From assembly GCA_033344795.1 (NCBI GenBank), contig JAWPMS010000001.1:3410001-3474000 (forward strand): a DNA stretch of 64,000 nucleotides. Reading direction: 5' to 3'. Below, one piece after another: positions 8,245 to 17,308 of this stretch. Origin of the DNA: SHLQ01 sp033344795 (GTDB lineage Bacteria > Actinomycetota > Acidimicrobiia > Acidimicrobiales > SHLQ01). The notes under the pieces were generated by a model that was not told the DNA's origin, ran no database searches, and saw only the letters and a list, made by a program, of their open reading frames with translations. The stretch's first letter is position 1. The number at the start of each line of letters is the position of its first letter. The position numbers and the translations under genes were made by a program.

Positions 8245-9516
8245 ATGAGTCGACTTCGTCGTCTCGGTCGTTTGGCCGTGGTCGACGTCTCTCCTTTACA
8301 ACAGGTTCGTGGCTATCGCTGGCTCTTTGCCGGGATGCTGCTCGCGCAGTCGGGGCGACAGCTGACGGTGGTCGCCGTGCCAATTCAGATCTTTCTCATC
8401 ACCGATTCGACCCTCGCCGTCGGGCTGCTCGGTTTGGCCCAGCTCGTGCCGCTGCTGTTGGTCTCGCTGATCGGCGGTGCGCTCGCGGACGCGTTCGACC
8501 GGCGGTCGTTGCTGATCATGTCCGAGGTGATCCACGTCCTCACTGGGATTGGGCTGTTGTGGAACTCGACGCTCGACGACCCCTTTCTCTGGCCGCTGTA
8601 TCTGCTCAGTGGCGTGAGCGCAGGCATCATGGCGATCCACAATCCCGCGAAACAGGCGATCGTTCCCGGATTGGTAGGACGTGCCCTCTTTCCTGCTGCT
8701 CTCGCGTTGAATCAGACGCAGACCAACCTCGCAAAGACCGCAGTCCCCGCGGTGGGAGGTCTGCTCATCGCGTTCGCGGGTCTTCCGACGGCGTATTCGA
8801 TTCAGACTGTTGCCTATGCGTTGAGTGCTCTGGCGTTCACCCGAATCCCTCGGTTCAAGATCGAAGGCGGGGGTCGGACGTTCTCGATCTCGTCCATTCG
8901 GGAAGGCTTCGCCTTCCTCAAGTCGAGACGATTGATTCAAGCGGCGATGCTGATGGATCTCGGAGCGATGGTCTTCGGCATGCCGTCCGCATTGTTCCCG
9001 GCATTTGGAACAGACGTGCTCGGTGGCGACGAATTCACCGTGGGTCTGCTCTTTGCCGCTCCTGGTGCGGGAGCGATGGCGGCCGCATTCACGTCTGGTT
9101 GGGTCCCGCGGGTACGGCGGCAGGGAAGGGCGGTTGCGATCGCGATTGCGTGCTGGGGTCTCGGTATCACGATCTTCGGTCTCAGTACCTCGCTTCCGCT
9201 GGCCTTGGCGATGCTCTTCTTCGCCGGCTCAGCCGATGTCGTATCGGCGATCTTTCGGCAATCGATCATCCAGCTCTCGGTCCCAGACGAACTTCGGGGC
9301 AGACTTGCATCGATCCATACGATCGCTTCGGGTGGCGGTCCACGGCTCGGCGACCTCGAAGCGGGCGTGGTTGCCGAAGTGACGTCGGTGCGCTTCTCCG
9401 TGGTGTCCGGTGGCGTGGCGTGTGCGATCGCCGCCGTCGTCATCTCTCGATGGTCACCCCGGTTCTACAACTATCTTTACCTGCCCGACGAAGATGACGC
9501 GGAGGCGGTCCTGTGA
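8245..9516 (+). CDS. MFS transporter (DHA3/EntS-like)
   Basis: A 423-residue major facilitator with about 12 hydrophobic segments. The loop between segments 2 and 3 carries the signature GGALADAFDRRSLL. The family is a drug, siderophore or metabolite exporter type (EntS-like); the context also allows substrate uptake. Its GTGA end overlaps the following DMT transporter. It is first of four plus-strand genes (MFS, DMT, enolase-superfamily enzyme, Gfo/Idh) and divergent from the D-hydroxyacid dehydrogenase operon. Confidence 0.9.
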   Translation: MSRLRRLGRLAVVDVSPLQQVRGYRWLFAGMLLAQSGRQLTVVAVPIQIFLITDSTLAVGLLGLAQLVPLLLVSLIGGALADAFDRRSLLIMSEVIHVLTGIGLLWNSTLDDPFLWPLYLLSGVSAGIMAIHNPAKQAIVPGLVGRALFPAALALNQTQTNLAKTAVPAVGGLLIAFAGLPTAYSIQTVAYALSALAFTRIPRFKIEGGGRTFSISSIREGFAFLKSRRLIQAAMLMDLGAMVFGMPSALFPAFGTDVLGGDEFTVGLLFAAPGAGAMAAAFTSGWVPRVRRQGRAVAIAIACWGLGITIFGLSTSLPLALAMLFFAGSADVVSAIFRQSIIQLSVPDELRGRLASIHTIASGGGPRLGDLEAGVVAEVTSVRFSVVSGGVACAIAAVVISRWSPRFYNYLYLPDEDDAEAVL

Positions 9517-10607
9517 GTGGGCCAGGGCGGGGTGTTTTCTGGGAGGTGAGGGACCAGCCAAGTGACCCCCGCCAACACACGCGGCTGACCCTGTACCTCC
9601 TCCTCGGCATGGCTGTTCTCATTCTTGGTTCCAATTGGCCGGTGATGGTCACGGCTCTGAAGACCGTGACACCGATATGGCATGCAGCCATTCGAATCGC
9701 CGGGGCCGCAATCGCCGTCATCGTGATCGGCCTCTTCACCGGAAATCTCGTCGTGCCGCCAAAGCGCGATGTGCCACTGATTCTGTCCACGGCGATCGTT
9801 CGGCTCGCTGGTGTGATGGTCCTCGTCTTCATCGCGCTCACACTCGTGCCCGCAGGTCGGGCCTCGGTTCTCGTGTGGACCAGTGCGTTGTGGACGGTTC
9901 CCATCGCAGCGGTGTTTCTCGGCGACAAGATGACGACGCAGAAGTGGACCGGACTCATCATCGGCCTCGTGGGTGTGTTCGTCATCTCCGAGCTGTGGAA
10001 CAACAACTGGAACGATCGAGATGTGGTGGTGGGCACGGCCCTGTTGTTGACGGCCGCGCTGTGCAACGCCTCGACTTCGGTGCACATCCGTCAGCATCGC
10101 TGGAGTATCGACCCACTCCAGGCATTGCCCTGGCAACTGCTTGTCGCGCTCATTCCGGTGGGAACCCTCGCCTACGTCGTCGACGGACCACCGGATTTCG
10201 AGTGGACGTGGCAGCTCACTGTCAACTTCGCCTATCAGTCCGTCATGGTGAGCGGTGTGGCCTTCTGGGCCCAGATGATCGTTCTCCGTCGCCTGTCACC
10301 CGTCTCGATCAACCTCACGATGATGGGCGTGCCTGTGGTTGGCGTGATCTCCTCGGCCATCGCGCTCGATGAAGGCATCAGCGCTCCGCTCGCCATCGGC
10401 ATGGTGCTCGTGCTGTCGGGCGTTGCGGTCAATCTCTTGTGGGATCCAGCTCCGCGAGTGGACGAAACCCCTGTCGAACCGAATCCAGCTACACCATCTG
10501 CATCAAAAGGAGAACCAAGTGAAGATCGTCAAGGTGGAGGCAATGCACATCACCGTCCCGATGACGTCACCATTCCGGAAGGCCGGTCGGGTCCAACACG
10601 ATGCTGA
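9513..10607 (+). CDS. DMT/EamA family transporter
   Basis: A 364-residue drug/metabolite transporter with about ten membrane segments in two EamA repeats. The first includes VVPPKRDVPLILSTAIVRLAG and ASVLVWTSALWTVPIAAVFLGDK; the second ends with GMVLVLSGVAVNLLW. The GTG start overlaps the MFS stop. The last ~30 residues are hydrophilic and overlap the next gene by 89 bases, longer than usual, so the tail may be recent or dispensable. It likely imports or exports a small metabolite linked to the catabolic genes after it. Confidence 0.88.
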   Translation: MSGPGRGVFWEVRDQPSDPRQHTRLTLYLLLGMAVLILGSNWPVMVTALKTVTPIWHAAIRIAGAAIAVIVIGLFTGNLVVPPKRDVPLILSTAIVRLAGVMVLVFIALTLVPAGRASVLVWTSALWTVPIAAVFLGDKMTTQKWTGLIIGLVGVFVISELWNNNWNDRDVVVGTALLLTAALCNASTSVHIRQHRWSIDPLQALPWQLLVALIPVGTLAYVVDGPPDFEWTWQLTVNFAYQSVMVSGVAFWAQMIVLRRLSPVSINLTMMGVPVVGVISSAIALDEGISAPLAIGMVLVLSGVAVNLLWDPAPRVDETPVEPNPATPSASKGEPSEDRQGGGNAHHRPDDVTIPEGRSGPTRC

Positions 10608-11628
10608 CAATGCACTTGTCAGAATCGAGACCGATGACGGAACCGTCGGTTGGGGAGAGGCGGCAGCAGCGCCACTCCTGACCGGCGACACCGGCTCGAG
10701 GATCGCCTCGTCGATCGCCTTTCTCGCCGAGTTCCTCGTCGGCCAAGATCCACTTTCGATCGCGGCCCTTCACGCCCGGTTGTCGAGAGCGATGGTGCAG
10801 AACGACAGTGCCGTTTGTGCGATCGACATGGCGCTCTACGACATCGCAGGCAAACACCACGGACTTCCCGCGTTCGAACTGGTCGGCGGGCGGAGTCGGG
10901 TAGCACTTCCTTCGTCTACGGGACTGAACGCCACCCCCGAAGATGCCGTCGCGGCGGCCGACTGGAAGGCGAGGGGTGCACTTGCGTTCAAAGCCAAGGT
11001 TTCGATCGCTGATGCCAAATACGAACAGGCAGCGTTGCGAGACATTCGAGAAGCGCTCGGCCCCGACACCGAGTTCGCCATCGATGCCAACGGTGCGTGG
11101 ACACCCGCAGAGGCGATCAGGTTTCTCGACGACGTCGCCGATCTCAACCTGGCCTTTGTCGAACAGCCGATTGCGCCCGGCAGTTTGAATCGCCTTCGAT
11201 CCGTTGCCGAACGCAGCCCGGTGCCCGTGTATGCCGATGAGAGTTTCGTCGCACCAGCCGACCTGATCACGCTGGCTGAGGTTGGTGTTGCGGGCGTCAG
11301 CATGAAGACGATCAAGATGGGTGGCATCACCGGTTTCATGAACGCTGCCTATCTTGCAAGGTTGTTGAACATGGGAGTGAACGTGGCCGGCAAGTCTGCG
11401 ACTTCGAGCATCGGTGCGTCGACGATGTTGCAGATTGGCACTGCGCTGCCCGAAATGAGCGGTGGTATTGGCCTCAGCAACCACAAGCTGGTCGAGGATC
11501 TGGTCACGAATCCGGTCGGCCTCGTTGATGGCACGCTGTCTGCTCCGACCGGCCCTGGGTTGGGCGTCGACGTCGACGAGGCCGTGGTCAACAAATTCGT
11601 CCAAACCCGCCAGACCTTCACCGCCTGA
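10519..11628 (+). CDS. Enolase-superfamily enzyme, muconate-lactonizing subgroup
   Basis: A 369-residue member of the mandelate racemase/muconate lactonizing family. The residues fit the muconate-lactonizing subgroup: a KxK motif (FKAKV), metal ligands in AIDANG, FVEQP and YADES, and a second lysine in MKTIKMGG. Enzymes of this subgroup abstract an alpha proton of a carboxylate, for cycloisomerisation, epimerisation or dehydration. GTG start with AAAGGAG seven bases before it. It overlaps the DMT tail upstream by 89 bases and the Gfo gene downstream by TGATG. A second member lies at 27432. Confidence 0.92.
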   Translation: MKIVKVEAMHITVPMTSPFRKAGRVQHDADNALVRIETDDGTVGWGEAAAAPLLTGDTGSRIASSIAFLAEFLVGQDPLSIAALHARLSRAMVQNDSAVCAIDMALYDIAGKHHGLPAFELVGGRSRVALPSSTGLNATPEDAVAAADWKARGALAFKAKVSIADAKYEQAALRDIREALGPDTEFAIDANGAWTPAEAIRFLDDVADLNLAFVEQPIAPGSLNRLRSVAERSPVPVYADESFVAPADLITLAEVGVAGVSMKTIKMGGITGFMNAAYLARLLNMGVNVAGKSATSSIGASTMLQIGTALPEMSGGIGLSNHKLVEDLVTNPVGLVDGTLSAPTGPGLGVDVDEAVVNKFVQTRQTFTA

Positions 11629-12716
11629 TGGCTCGCGATCGTCAAAAGGTCGGTATCGGCGTCATCGGTGTCGGGAAGATCGGGGTGCAGCGTGCGCGGC
11701 TGGCTGCGCAACACCCATCGGTCGACTACCTCGCGGTCATGGATATCGACCATGACCGCGCGACGTCGGTGGGTGACGACCTCAACGCCGACAGCATCGC
11801 GATGAGTATCGACGAGCTCGTGAATGACGAGAAGGTTGATGCCGTCGTTGTCTCGACGGCGGAACCCTTTCACCTCGAGCCATCGTTGGCTGCGTTGTCG
11901 GCTGGCAAGCCGCTCCTGATCGAGAAACCGTTGGCCCTCACGCTTGGTGACGCCAACGCCATCATCGCTGCTGCGGCTGCAGCCGACGTCGATGCGCGTG
12001 TGGGGTACTCGATGAGATACCTCCAGAAGTACTCGGTTGGATGGGACAACATTCGACAAGGAAAGCTGGGCGACGTCGTGGGGATTGCCGGTCGGGTGTA
12101 CAGCACCCGAGCGCAGGGCCTTGCGATTCTCGAGCGGTCGGCGGCGGCTACCCCGGTCATCGACATCGTGACGTATCTGGTGGATGTGGCTTCGTGGTAC
12201 CTCGCACCCAGCGTGCCCGTCGAGGTCGTCTCCCGAGGCCACGGCACGGTTTTTCGTGAGAACGGCTTCGATTGTGACGATATTGCGTTCTCGATGATTC
12301 GATATGACGACGGAACCGTTGCAGATCTCGGTGTTTGTTACATGTTGCCGATGGGATTTCCCACGACAGGGCAGAGCATTCGGTTCGAAGTGTTCGGAAC
12401 CGACGGCGCGTTGATGATCGACGACGATCACCGAGACCAGATGATGTATTCAGAACACGGGTATCAGAACACCTATGCGACAGCTCAGGAGATGAACTTC
12501 GCCTTTCTCGGTAGCCGGACCACCGGAGAATGGGTCGGTGACACGATGTTTGGCCGGCTGGCCAATGAGACTCGAGCCTGGCTCGACGGCCTCGTCACGG
12601 GTGCAGATTCTCACCTCACGACGCTGGAACATGCTCGGGGTGTGCTGGCCGTGACGCTTGCGATGGAGGAGTCACTGGCTACCGGTCGGCCGGTCGAAAT
12701 CGACCAAACGAGCTGA
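11628..12716 (+). CDS. Gfo/Idh/MocA family oxidoreductase (paralog 1)
   Basis: A 362-residue NAD(P)-dependent dehydrogenase. The N-terminal Rossmann motif is GVIGVGKIGVQRARLA. The EKPLAL motif holds the catalytic lysine, and VGYSMRYLQKY follows. The C-terminal half is the alpha/beta substrate domain. The family oxidises hydroxyls of sugars, inositols or cyclic hydroxyacids. It is closely similar to the products at 22703 and 30623 (shared RARLA, VGYS-RY/F, TPV-D-LTY-VD segments), pointing to duplication. TGATG overlap with the preceding enolase-superfamily gene. Confidence 0.92.
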   Translation: MARDRQKVGIGVIGVGKIGVQRARLAAQHPSVDYLAVMDIDHDRATSVGDDLNADSIAMSIDELVNDEKVDAVVVSTAEPFHLEPSLAALSAGKPLLIEKPLALTLGDANAIIAAAAAADVDARVGYSMRYLQKYSVGWDNIRQGKLGDVVGIAGRVYSTRAQGLAILERSAAATPVIDIVTYLVDVASWYLAPSVPVEVVSRGHGTVFRENGFDCDDIAFSMIRYDDGTVADLGVCYMLPMGFPTTGQSIRFEVFGTDGALMIDDDHRDQMMYSEHGYQNTYATAQEMNFAFLGSRTTGEWVGDTMFGRLANETRAWLDGLVTGADSHLTTLEHARGVLAVTLAMEESLATGRPVEIDQTS

Positions 12717-12768
12717 TTGCTTCGGATAGGGCGATCATGACAATCCCGGGTCGAGATCGGGGGGCGCG

Positions 12769-12800
12769 TTGACATTGGGTATCTGACATCATATATGATC
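12769..12800 (+). promoter_or_regulatory. Promoter with overlapping operator for the ABC importer operon
   Basis: A TTGACA box (12769-12774) lies 17 bases before TATATG (12792-12797). This is a good sigma-70-type promoter about 85 bases ahead of the binding-protein start. The -10 box sits inside the perfect 12-base palindrome ATCATATATGAT (12788-12799), part of the longer CTGACATCATATATGATC site (12783-12800). The same site recurs near 22644, 27379 and 39093. A repressor bound here would block RNA polymerase, so induction by a pathway metabolite is likely. Confidence 0.65.
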
Positions 12801-12884
12801 TCGTGAACGTCGTAGGCACCGCTTTCGGCGAGGGTTGGTTGGGAGTCAACCGGCTCCAAAAAAATATGTAGGGGGAAGTTGTAA

Positions 12885-14297
12885 ATGAGGAGACAAAGCT
12901 CGAAGAGTTTGAGGGTGCTGGTTGCACTCTTTGCGCTGTTGGCCCTTGTGGCTGCAGCGTGCGGAAGTGATTCCGACACCACCACAGCGGATGATCCGGC
13001 ACCCGCCGATGATGCACCCGCTGACGACGCACCCGCCGACGATGCACCTGCCGATGATGCACCTGCCGACGATCCGGGAACGGACGACGCAATGGCAGAC
13101 GGCGCGCCGTTCTGCGGCGAGGGAGACGTCGAGCTCCTTATCTGGGGTTCACGTGACTACTACCTGGCCGCCGACCTGTGGCAAGGGCTGTTGGATGATT
13201 GCCCAAATCTCTCCATCACCACACAGGTTGAGTCCAACGACGACATCTTGCAGCAGCTCGAGCGCATGCAGGACGCCGGTCAGCGTCTTCCCGACGTGAT
13301 CCAGGATGACACCTTCCTCATCGAGGCATATCAGAACGCTGGACTCCTCGCAGAGCACAGCGAACTGCGGGCCACGTGGGAAGAGGAAGATCCCGACTTC
13401 TACAACTTGATCCTGCCGATCGCTTGGGAAGAGAACGACTTCAACGGGGGCAACTACGGCCTGGCCATCACGGCGAACTTCGACATCATCTACTACAACA
13501 TCGCCGTATGCGAAGAAGCTGGTGTTGACTGCGGAGGCATCACGACCCTCGACGGATTCCTCGACGCACTTCGTGCCGTGAAGGCCAGCGGATCCGATGC
13601 GATTCCGCTGACGGTGCAGGCATTGCCTGGAACCGGTATCACCACGTTGAAGACCTTCCTGGCAGCTGCTGGTGCACCGTTCGATGGAGCGGTCCCTGAC
13701 CTGCAGTCCGAGGGTGGCCAATACACGTTGCAATGGTTCCTCGACGCCGCTGCTGAGGGACTCCTCCCTGAGCAGGCTGTGTCGTGGGGTGAGGACGAGG
13801 CACGAGGCGCATTCGCTGGTCAGCGTGCGGCGTTCATCCTCGACGGATTCACGGTTGCTGGCGAGTTCAACGAGATCGACGGCTTCAACCTCGGTACCGG
13901 CTGGGGCGTTGTCCCATCGCCAACCCGTGGTGACGGCAACCAGGTCTCGGCTGCCCGTACCTGGGCCGTGACAAGTGCGAGCGAGAACCCCTATGAGGCA
14001 TTCCTCGCAATTCGTCACCTGTCGCAAGCCAGCATCCTCGTCGACAATGCTGCGGGCGGCTCGGTGCCGGCACGTAACACCGACATGCTTGCCGACCCAC
14101 GTCTCGATGACATCTGGCCATTCTTCGACGACAACCTTCGTTCGGCCTACCTCGGCAGCGATGCCACGCCATCGGGTCTCAACGGTGGCGAGGTAGAGCT
14201 CACGCTCGAAGACCTGTGGCAGGAGATCATCTCCGGATCCGCAACCGACCCACAGGCATTGGCTGACAAGTACCAGCCAATTCTGGATGGTCTGTAA
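12885..14297 (+). CDS. ABC transporter substrate-binding lipoprotein (carbohydrate type)
   Basis: A 470-residue extracellular binding protein. Residues 1-25 form a lipoprotein signal (MRRQSSKSLR, then a hydrophobic stretch) ending at Cys26 in VAAAC. Residues ~30-70 are an acidic DDAPA-repeat linker. The rest resembles family 1 solute-binding proteins (ELLIWGSRDYY, DVIQDDTFLIEAY, WGVVPSP). It should capture a sugar or sugar-like ligand at the outer face of the membrane. The operon continues with two permease genes, but no ATPase gene is nearby. Ligand unknown. Confidence 0.9.
   Translation: MRRQSSKSLRVLVALFALLALVAAACGSDSDTTTADDPAPADDAPADDAPADDAPADDAPADDPGTDDAMADGAPFCGEGDVELLIWGSRDYYLAADLWQGLLDDCPNLSITTQVESNDDILQQLERMQDAGQRLPDVIQDDTFLIEAYQNAGLLAEHSELRATWEEEDPDFYNLILPIAWEENDFNGGNYGLAITANFDIIYYNIAVCEEAGVDCGGITTLDGFLDALRAVKASGSDAIPLTVQALPGTGITTLKTFLAAAGAPFDGAVPDLQSEGGQYTLQWFLDAAAEGLLPEQAVSWGEDEARGAFAGQRAAFILDGFTVAGEFNEIDGFNLGTGWGVVPSPTRGDGNQVSAARTWAVTSASENPYEAFLAIRHLSQASILVDNAAGGSVPARNTDMLADPRLDDIWPFFDDNLRSAYLGSDATPSGLNGGEVELTLEDLWQEIISGSATDPQALADKYQPILDGL
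13008..13067 (+). repeat. Imperfect 15-base tandem repeat coding a DDAPA linker
   Basis: Four copies of a 15-base unit (GAYGAYGCACCYGCY) encode DDAPA repeats just after the lipid-anchored cysteine of the binding protein. A partial unit lies on each side. Copies differ only at third codon positions. The linker would hold the binding domain away from the membrane anchor. Copy number could vary between strains by slippage. Confidence 0.85.
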
Positions 14298-14306
14298 GGC
14301 AAGACC

Positions 14307-14378
14307 TTCGATGTTCTGAACATCGAATTGATGTGAGAGCAAGGCGTGCCGGACTGCACCGAGTGTGGTCCGGCACGC
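14307..14378 (+). other. Two strong hairpins between binding-protein and permease genes
   Basis: The first is a perfect palindrome, TTCGATGTTC (14307-14316) and GAACATCGAA (14318-14327), ten bases after the binding-protein stop. The second pairs GCGTGCCGGAC (14344-14354) with GTCCGGCACGC (14368-14378) around a 13-base loop. Neither is followed by a T run, so they are unlikely to be simple terminators. In other import operons such hairpins protect the upstream mRNA so that the binding protein is made in excess over permeases; that role is inferred here. Confidence 0.6.
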
Positions 14379-14423
14379 AGCTCTTGACTGTGGCCATGTG
14401 AGGGGACAAGCCGGAGTGAGCGA

Positions 14424-15383
14424 GTGACAGCTGTAGCAGCATCGCCAAAGAAGTCGAAGAAAGAAAAGAAGTCAGCCAACACGGCGACCGAAGCTCGGAG
14501 TCAGCCGGGTCTGATCGGGCAGAGCAAGGCTGTCCCGTATCTCTTCTCGTTTCCCGCCGTCCTGACGGTGAGTGCCATCTTGGCGTATCCCGTGCTTGCG
14601 GGCATCTATCAGAGTCTCTTTCGAGCGCCAGAGCTGGGTCTCGACGAAGAGTGGGTTGGGCTTCAGAACTACACCGATCTCTTCAACAGTCGGGCGTTCT
14701 GGGATTCGTTGTGGAAGACCGGCGTCTTTGTGGCCGGCAACGTCGGAGTTGGCCTGACCCTCGGCCTGTTCTTCTCGTTTGCGCTTTACCGCGCGGTTGG
14801 GCGATTCCGCTGGATGCGCGCCGCAACGCTTGCGCCGTATCTGATTTCGAATGTTGCCGCTGCGGTGATGTTCCGACTGATCTTCAACGGCGACCTGGGG
14901 GTGATCAACAGCTTCTTGGCATGGTTCGGAATCGATGGCCCGCTGTGGTTGTCAGATACCAAGACCGCCATGATCGTGGTGATTCTCACGCAGGTGTGGA
15001 CCGATCTACCCCTGACGATCCTGTTGTTGCTCGGCGGGCTGATGACGATCGACAAGTCGTACTTCGACGCGGCGCTCGTCGACGGTGCTTCGCCTTGGGA
15101 ACGAGCGAGACATGTGACGATCCCACTTCTCGCTCCGCAGTTGGTGATCACCACGGTGTGGCTGAGTTATTCCACACTGACCGGCCTCGGCGTGGTGCTT
15201 GCGCTTACCGGCGGTGGCCCACTTGGTTCCACGACCACGATGGCCATGGAGATGTACAACGTTGCATTCCGTGCCCTCAAGTTCAACGAAGCACTGGCCC
15301 TCGCCACGGTGATCCTCGTGCTCAACGCACTTCTGACACTTGCCTATGTCCGCATTGCCAAGCGATATGAGATTCAGAACTAA
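14424..15383 (+). CDS. Sugar ABC transporter permease (MalF/UgpA-like)
   Basis: A 319-residue inner-membrane permease with six main hydrophobic segments after a lysine-rich cytosolic N-terminus (KKSKKEKKS). The EAA loop that docks the ATPase reads YFDAALVDGASPWERARHVTIPLL. It pairs with the next permease and the upstream binding protein for uptake. GTG start. The TAATG overlap with the next gene shows tight coupling. No ATPase gene is in the operon, so a shared MsiK-type ATPase is presumed. Confidence 0.92.
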   Translation: MTAVAASPKKSKKEKKSANTATEARSQPGLIGQSKAVPYLFSFPAVLTVSAILAYPVLAGIYQSLFRAPELGLDEEWVGLQNYTDLFNSRAFWDSLWKTGVFVAGNVGVGLTLGLFFSFALYRAVGRFRWMRAATLAPYLISNVAAAVMFRLIFNGDLGVINSFLAWFGIDGPLWLSDTKTAMIVVILTQVWTDLPLTILLLLGGLMTIDKSYFDAALVDGASPWERARHVTIPLLAPQLVITTVWLSYSTLTGLGVVLALTGGGPLGSTTTMAMEMYNVAFRALKFNEALALATVILVLNALLTLAYVRIAKRYEIQN

Positions 15384-16276
15384 TGACCGCTCCAGCAATC
15401 GATACTCCACTTCCAGCCCGAGACAGCGTTGGTTCGAAACCGAAGCCACCCTTGTCTCGCACGTTTCGCAAGTTGTTGTCCGGGATACCTCTGCTCCTCC
15501 TGGCGATCTGGACGTTCATTCCGTTTCTGGTCACGTTGTCGGTTTCGTTCAAGACGAGGGTCGAGACATTCTCCGATCTGGGGTTGATCCCGAACGATCC
15601 GTCGTGGAATGCGTACAGCGAGGTGCTGCGCGACGAGAACTTCACGAACGCATTTGTGAACAGCGTGATCGTCGGTATCGGGACCACCATCGTCACGATC
15701 ATCATCAGCCTTCCCGCAGCGTACGCGTTTGCTCGCTTCAACTTCCGGGGTCGTCACTTCCTCTTGTTGTTCACTCTGCTACCAAGGCTCGTGCCGAGCA
15801 TCGGTGTGTTGGTTCCGATCTATCGGCTCGCCGTTTCCACCGGCATGCTCGACAAGCGCATCACGTTGATCTTTGTCTACGCCGGAACCTTGGCGCCCCT
15901 TGCGGTCTGGCTCATGGTCGGATTCTTCCAGGGCATTCCACGAGAGATTGAGGAAGCAGCCGCCGTTGACGGCGCGAACCTCTGGCAGCGAATCCGCTAC
16001 ATCGTCATGCCACTCGCAGCGCCAGCGCTGATCACCATTGGTGTGTTGGCCTTCCGGGAGGCGTGGAACGAATTCACGCTTGTCCTCGTGCTCACCACGA
16101 CTCCAGAAACTCGCACCCTCCCGTTTGCGTTGTTCAAGATGGGTCAGAGCGAGGGAATCTCGAACTTCCCGGCTGAGGCTGCGTTTGCGATTCTCACGGT
16201 GCTGCCGTTCATCCTCGTGTATTCACGAGTGGAGAAGTTCGTGGTCGCTGGGCTCACGTCCGGTTCCGGAAAGTAA
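15383..16276 (+). CDS. Sugar ABC transporter permease (MalG/UgpE-like)
   Basis: A 297-residue permease of the MalG type with six predicted membrane segments. The EAA loop reads IEEAAAVDGANLWQRIRYIVMPLAAPA. It forms a heterodimer with the preceding permease. The ATG overlaps the previous stop (TAATG). The gene is followed after 17 bases by an amidohydrolase gene on the same strand, so import and first catabolic steps appear co-expressed. Confidence 0.92.
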   Translation: MTAPAIDTPLPARDSVGSKPKPPLSRTFRKLLSGIPLLLLAIWTFIPFLVTLSVSFKTRVETFSDLGLIPNDPSWNAYSEVLRDENFTNAFVNSVIVGIGTTIVTIIISLPAAYAFARFNFRGRHFLLLFTLLPRLVPSIGVLVPIYRLAVSTGMLDKRITLIFVYAGTLAPLAVWLMVGFFQGIPREIEEAAAVDGANLWQRIRYIVMPLAAPALITIGVLAFREAWNEFTLVLVLTTTPETRTLPFALFKMGQSEGISNFPAEAAFAILTVLPFILVYSRVEKFVVAGLTSGSGK

Positions 16277-16293
16277 GGGCGAAGAACGATTCC

Positions 16294-17292
16294 ATGAACG
16301 GTCAGATCATCGATGTACACAGTCACATGGTTCCGGCACGTCTGGCCCAAAACGCCACCGCCGGCGGTTTGCACTACGGCATCGAGTTCGGGCGAGATGA
16401 GCGGGGCAAGATCACGAGTTCGGTCGGCGGTAAGCCACCGTTCTCGTTGCCGTGGCCAACGCCGCTCGAGACCCCGTCGGAGCGAGTGACCTCGATGGAC
16501 AACATCGGTGTCGATGTGCACATGTTGTCCCTCAGCCCGAGTCTCATCTGGTACACGACGCCCGCAAAGGACGCGGTGCTGATGGCCTCCGAGGTGAACG
16601 ACGACATCGCCGACGTAGTCCGCGAGTTCCCCACGCGATACCGCGGCTTGGCTCACCTGCCGCTGCAGGACCCCTCAGCCTCTGTCGACGAGCTCGAACG
16701 ATGTGTTCGTGACCACGGATTCGATGGTGCGATCATTGGCACGCACGTCGATGGCACGAACTGGGACTCACCCGATCTCTTCCCGGTGCTACAGGCCGCA
16801 CAAGACCTGGGCGTGCTGCTCTTTGTGCACCCCACCCGCGGCCGAGCGCAATCGTTCCTACCGGACTATCACCTCAAGAACCTGGTCGGGAACCCGCTCG
16901 AGACGACGATCTCGCTCGCGAGTCTGATCTTTGGTGGAGTGCTCGACCGGTTGCCCGACCTGAAGTTGTGTTTCGCTCACGGTGGCGGATATGGCTGTCT
17001 CGGCATTGCCCGTATGGATCATGGGCATTCGATTCGAGCAGAGGCGCAAGGTATTGCACAGATGCCCTCGGAGTACCTGAAGGGTCTGTACTTCGACTCG
17101 CTGGTGCACGGGCATCGCACGCTCGATCAGGTCATCGATCTGGCCGGAATCAGCCAGGTCGTTCTGGGTAGCGACTATCCGGCCGACATGGGAGAACCCC
17201 GACCCGTCGACTTCATCCGTTCGCATCCAACACTCACCGACGAGGAGCGTTGGAAGATCCTGTCGGAGAACCTCACGTCGCTGCTCGCCTAA
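16294..17292 (+). CDS. Amidohydrolase family protein (ACMSD/decarboxylase-like)
   Basis: A 332-residue TIM-barrel metal enzyme of the amidohydrolase-2 group. The metal-binding HxH is in IDVHSHMVP; later ligands are likely the histidines of LLFVHPTRG and CFAHGGG and the Asp of VVLGSDYPADMG. Relatives include ACMSD, resorcylate and 5-carboxyvanillate decarboxylases, and some lactonases or hydratases. It is clearly paralogous to the product at 18159. It follows the sugar-type permeases and precedes CMD-family genes, so it probably decarboxylates or hydrolyses the imported compound or a product of it. Confidence 0.88.
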   Translation: MNGQIIDVHSHMVPARLAQNATAGGLHYGIEFGRDERGKITSSVGGKPPFSLPWPTPLETPSERVTSMDNIGVDVHMLSLSPSLIWYTTPAKDAVLMASEVNDDIADVVREFPTRYRGLAHLPLQDPSASVDELERCVRDHGFDGAIIGTHVDGTNWDSPDLFPVLQAAQDLGVLLFVHPTRGRAQSFLPDYHLKNLVGNPLETTISLASLIFGGVLDRLPDLKLCFAHGGGYGCLGIARMDHGHSIRAEAQGIAQMPSEYLKGLYFDSLVHGHRTLDQVIDLAGISQVVLGSDYPADMGEPRPVDFIRSHPTLTDEERWKILSENLTSLLA

Positions 17293-17308
17293 GCCAGGAG
17301 GTTCGCCT

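Noticed and set aside
13008..13067. Short tandem repeats as a CRISPR array
   Set aside because: Units are 15 bases, directly adjacent without spacers, in frame and coding for a linker.
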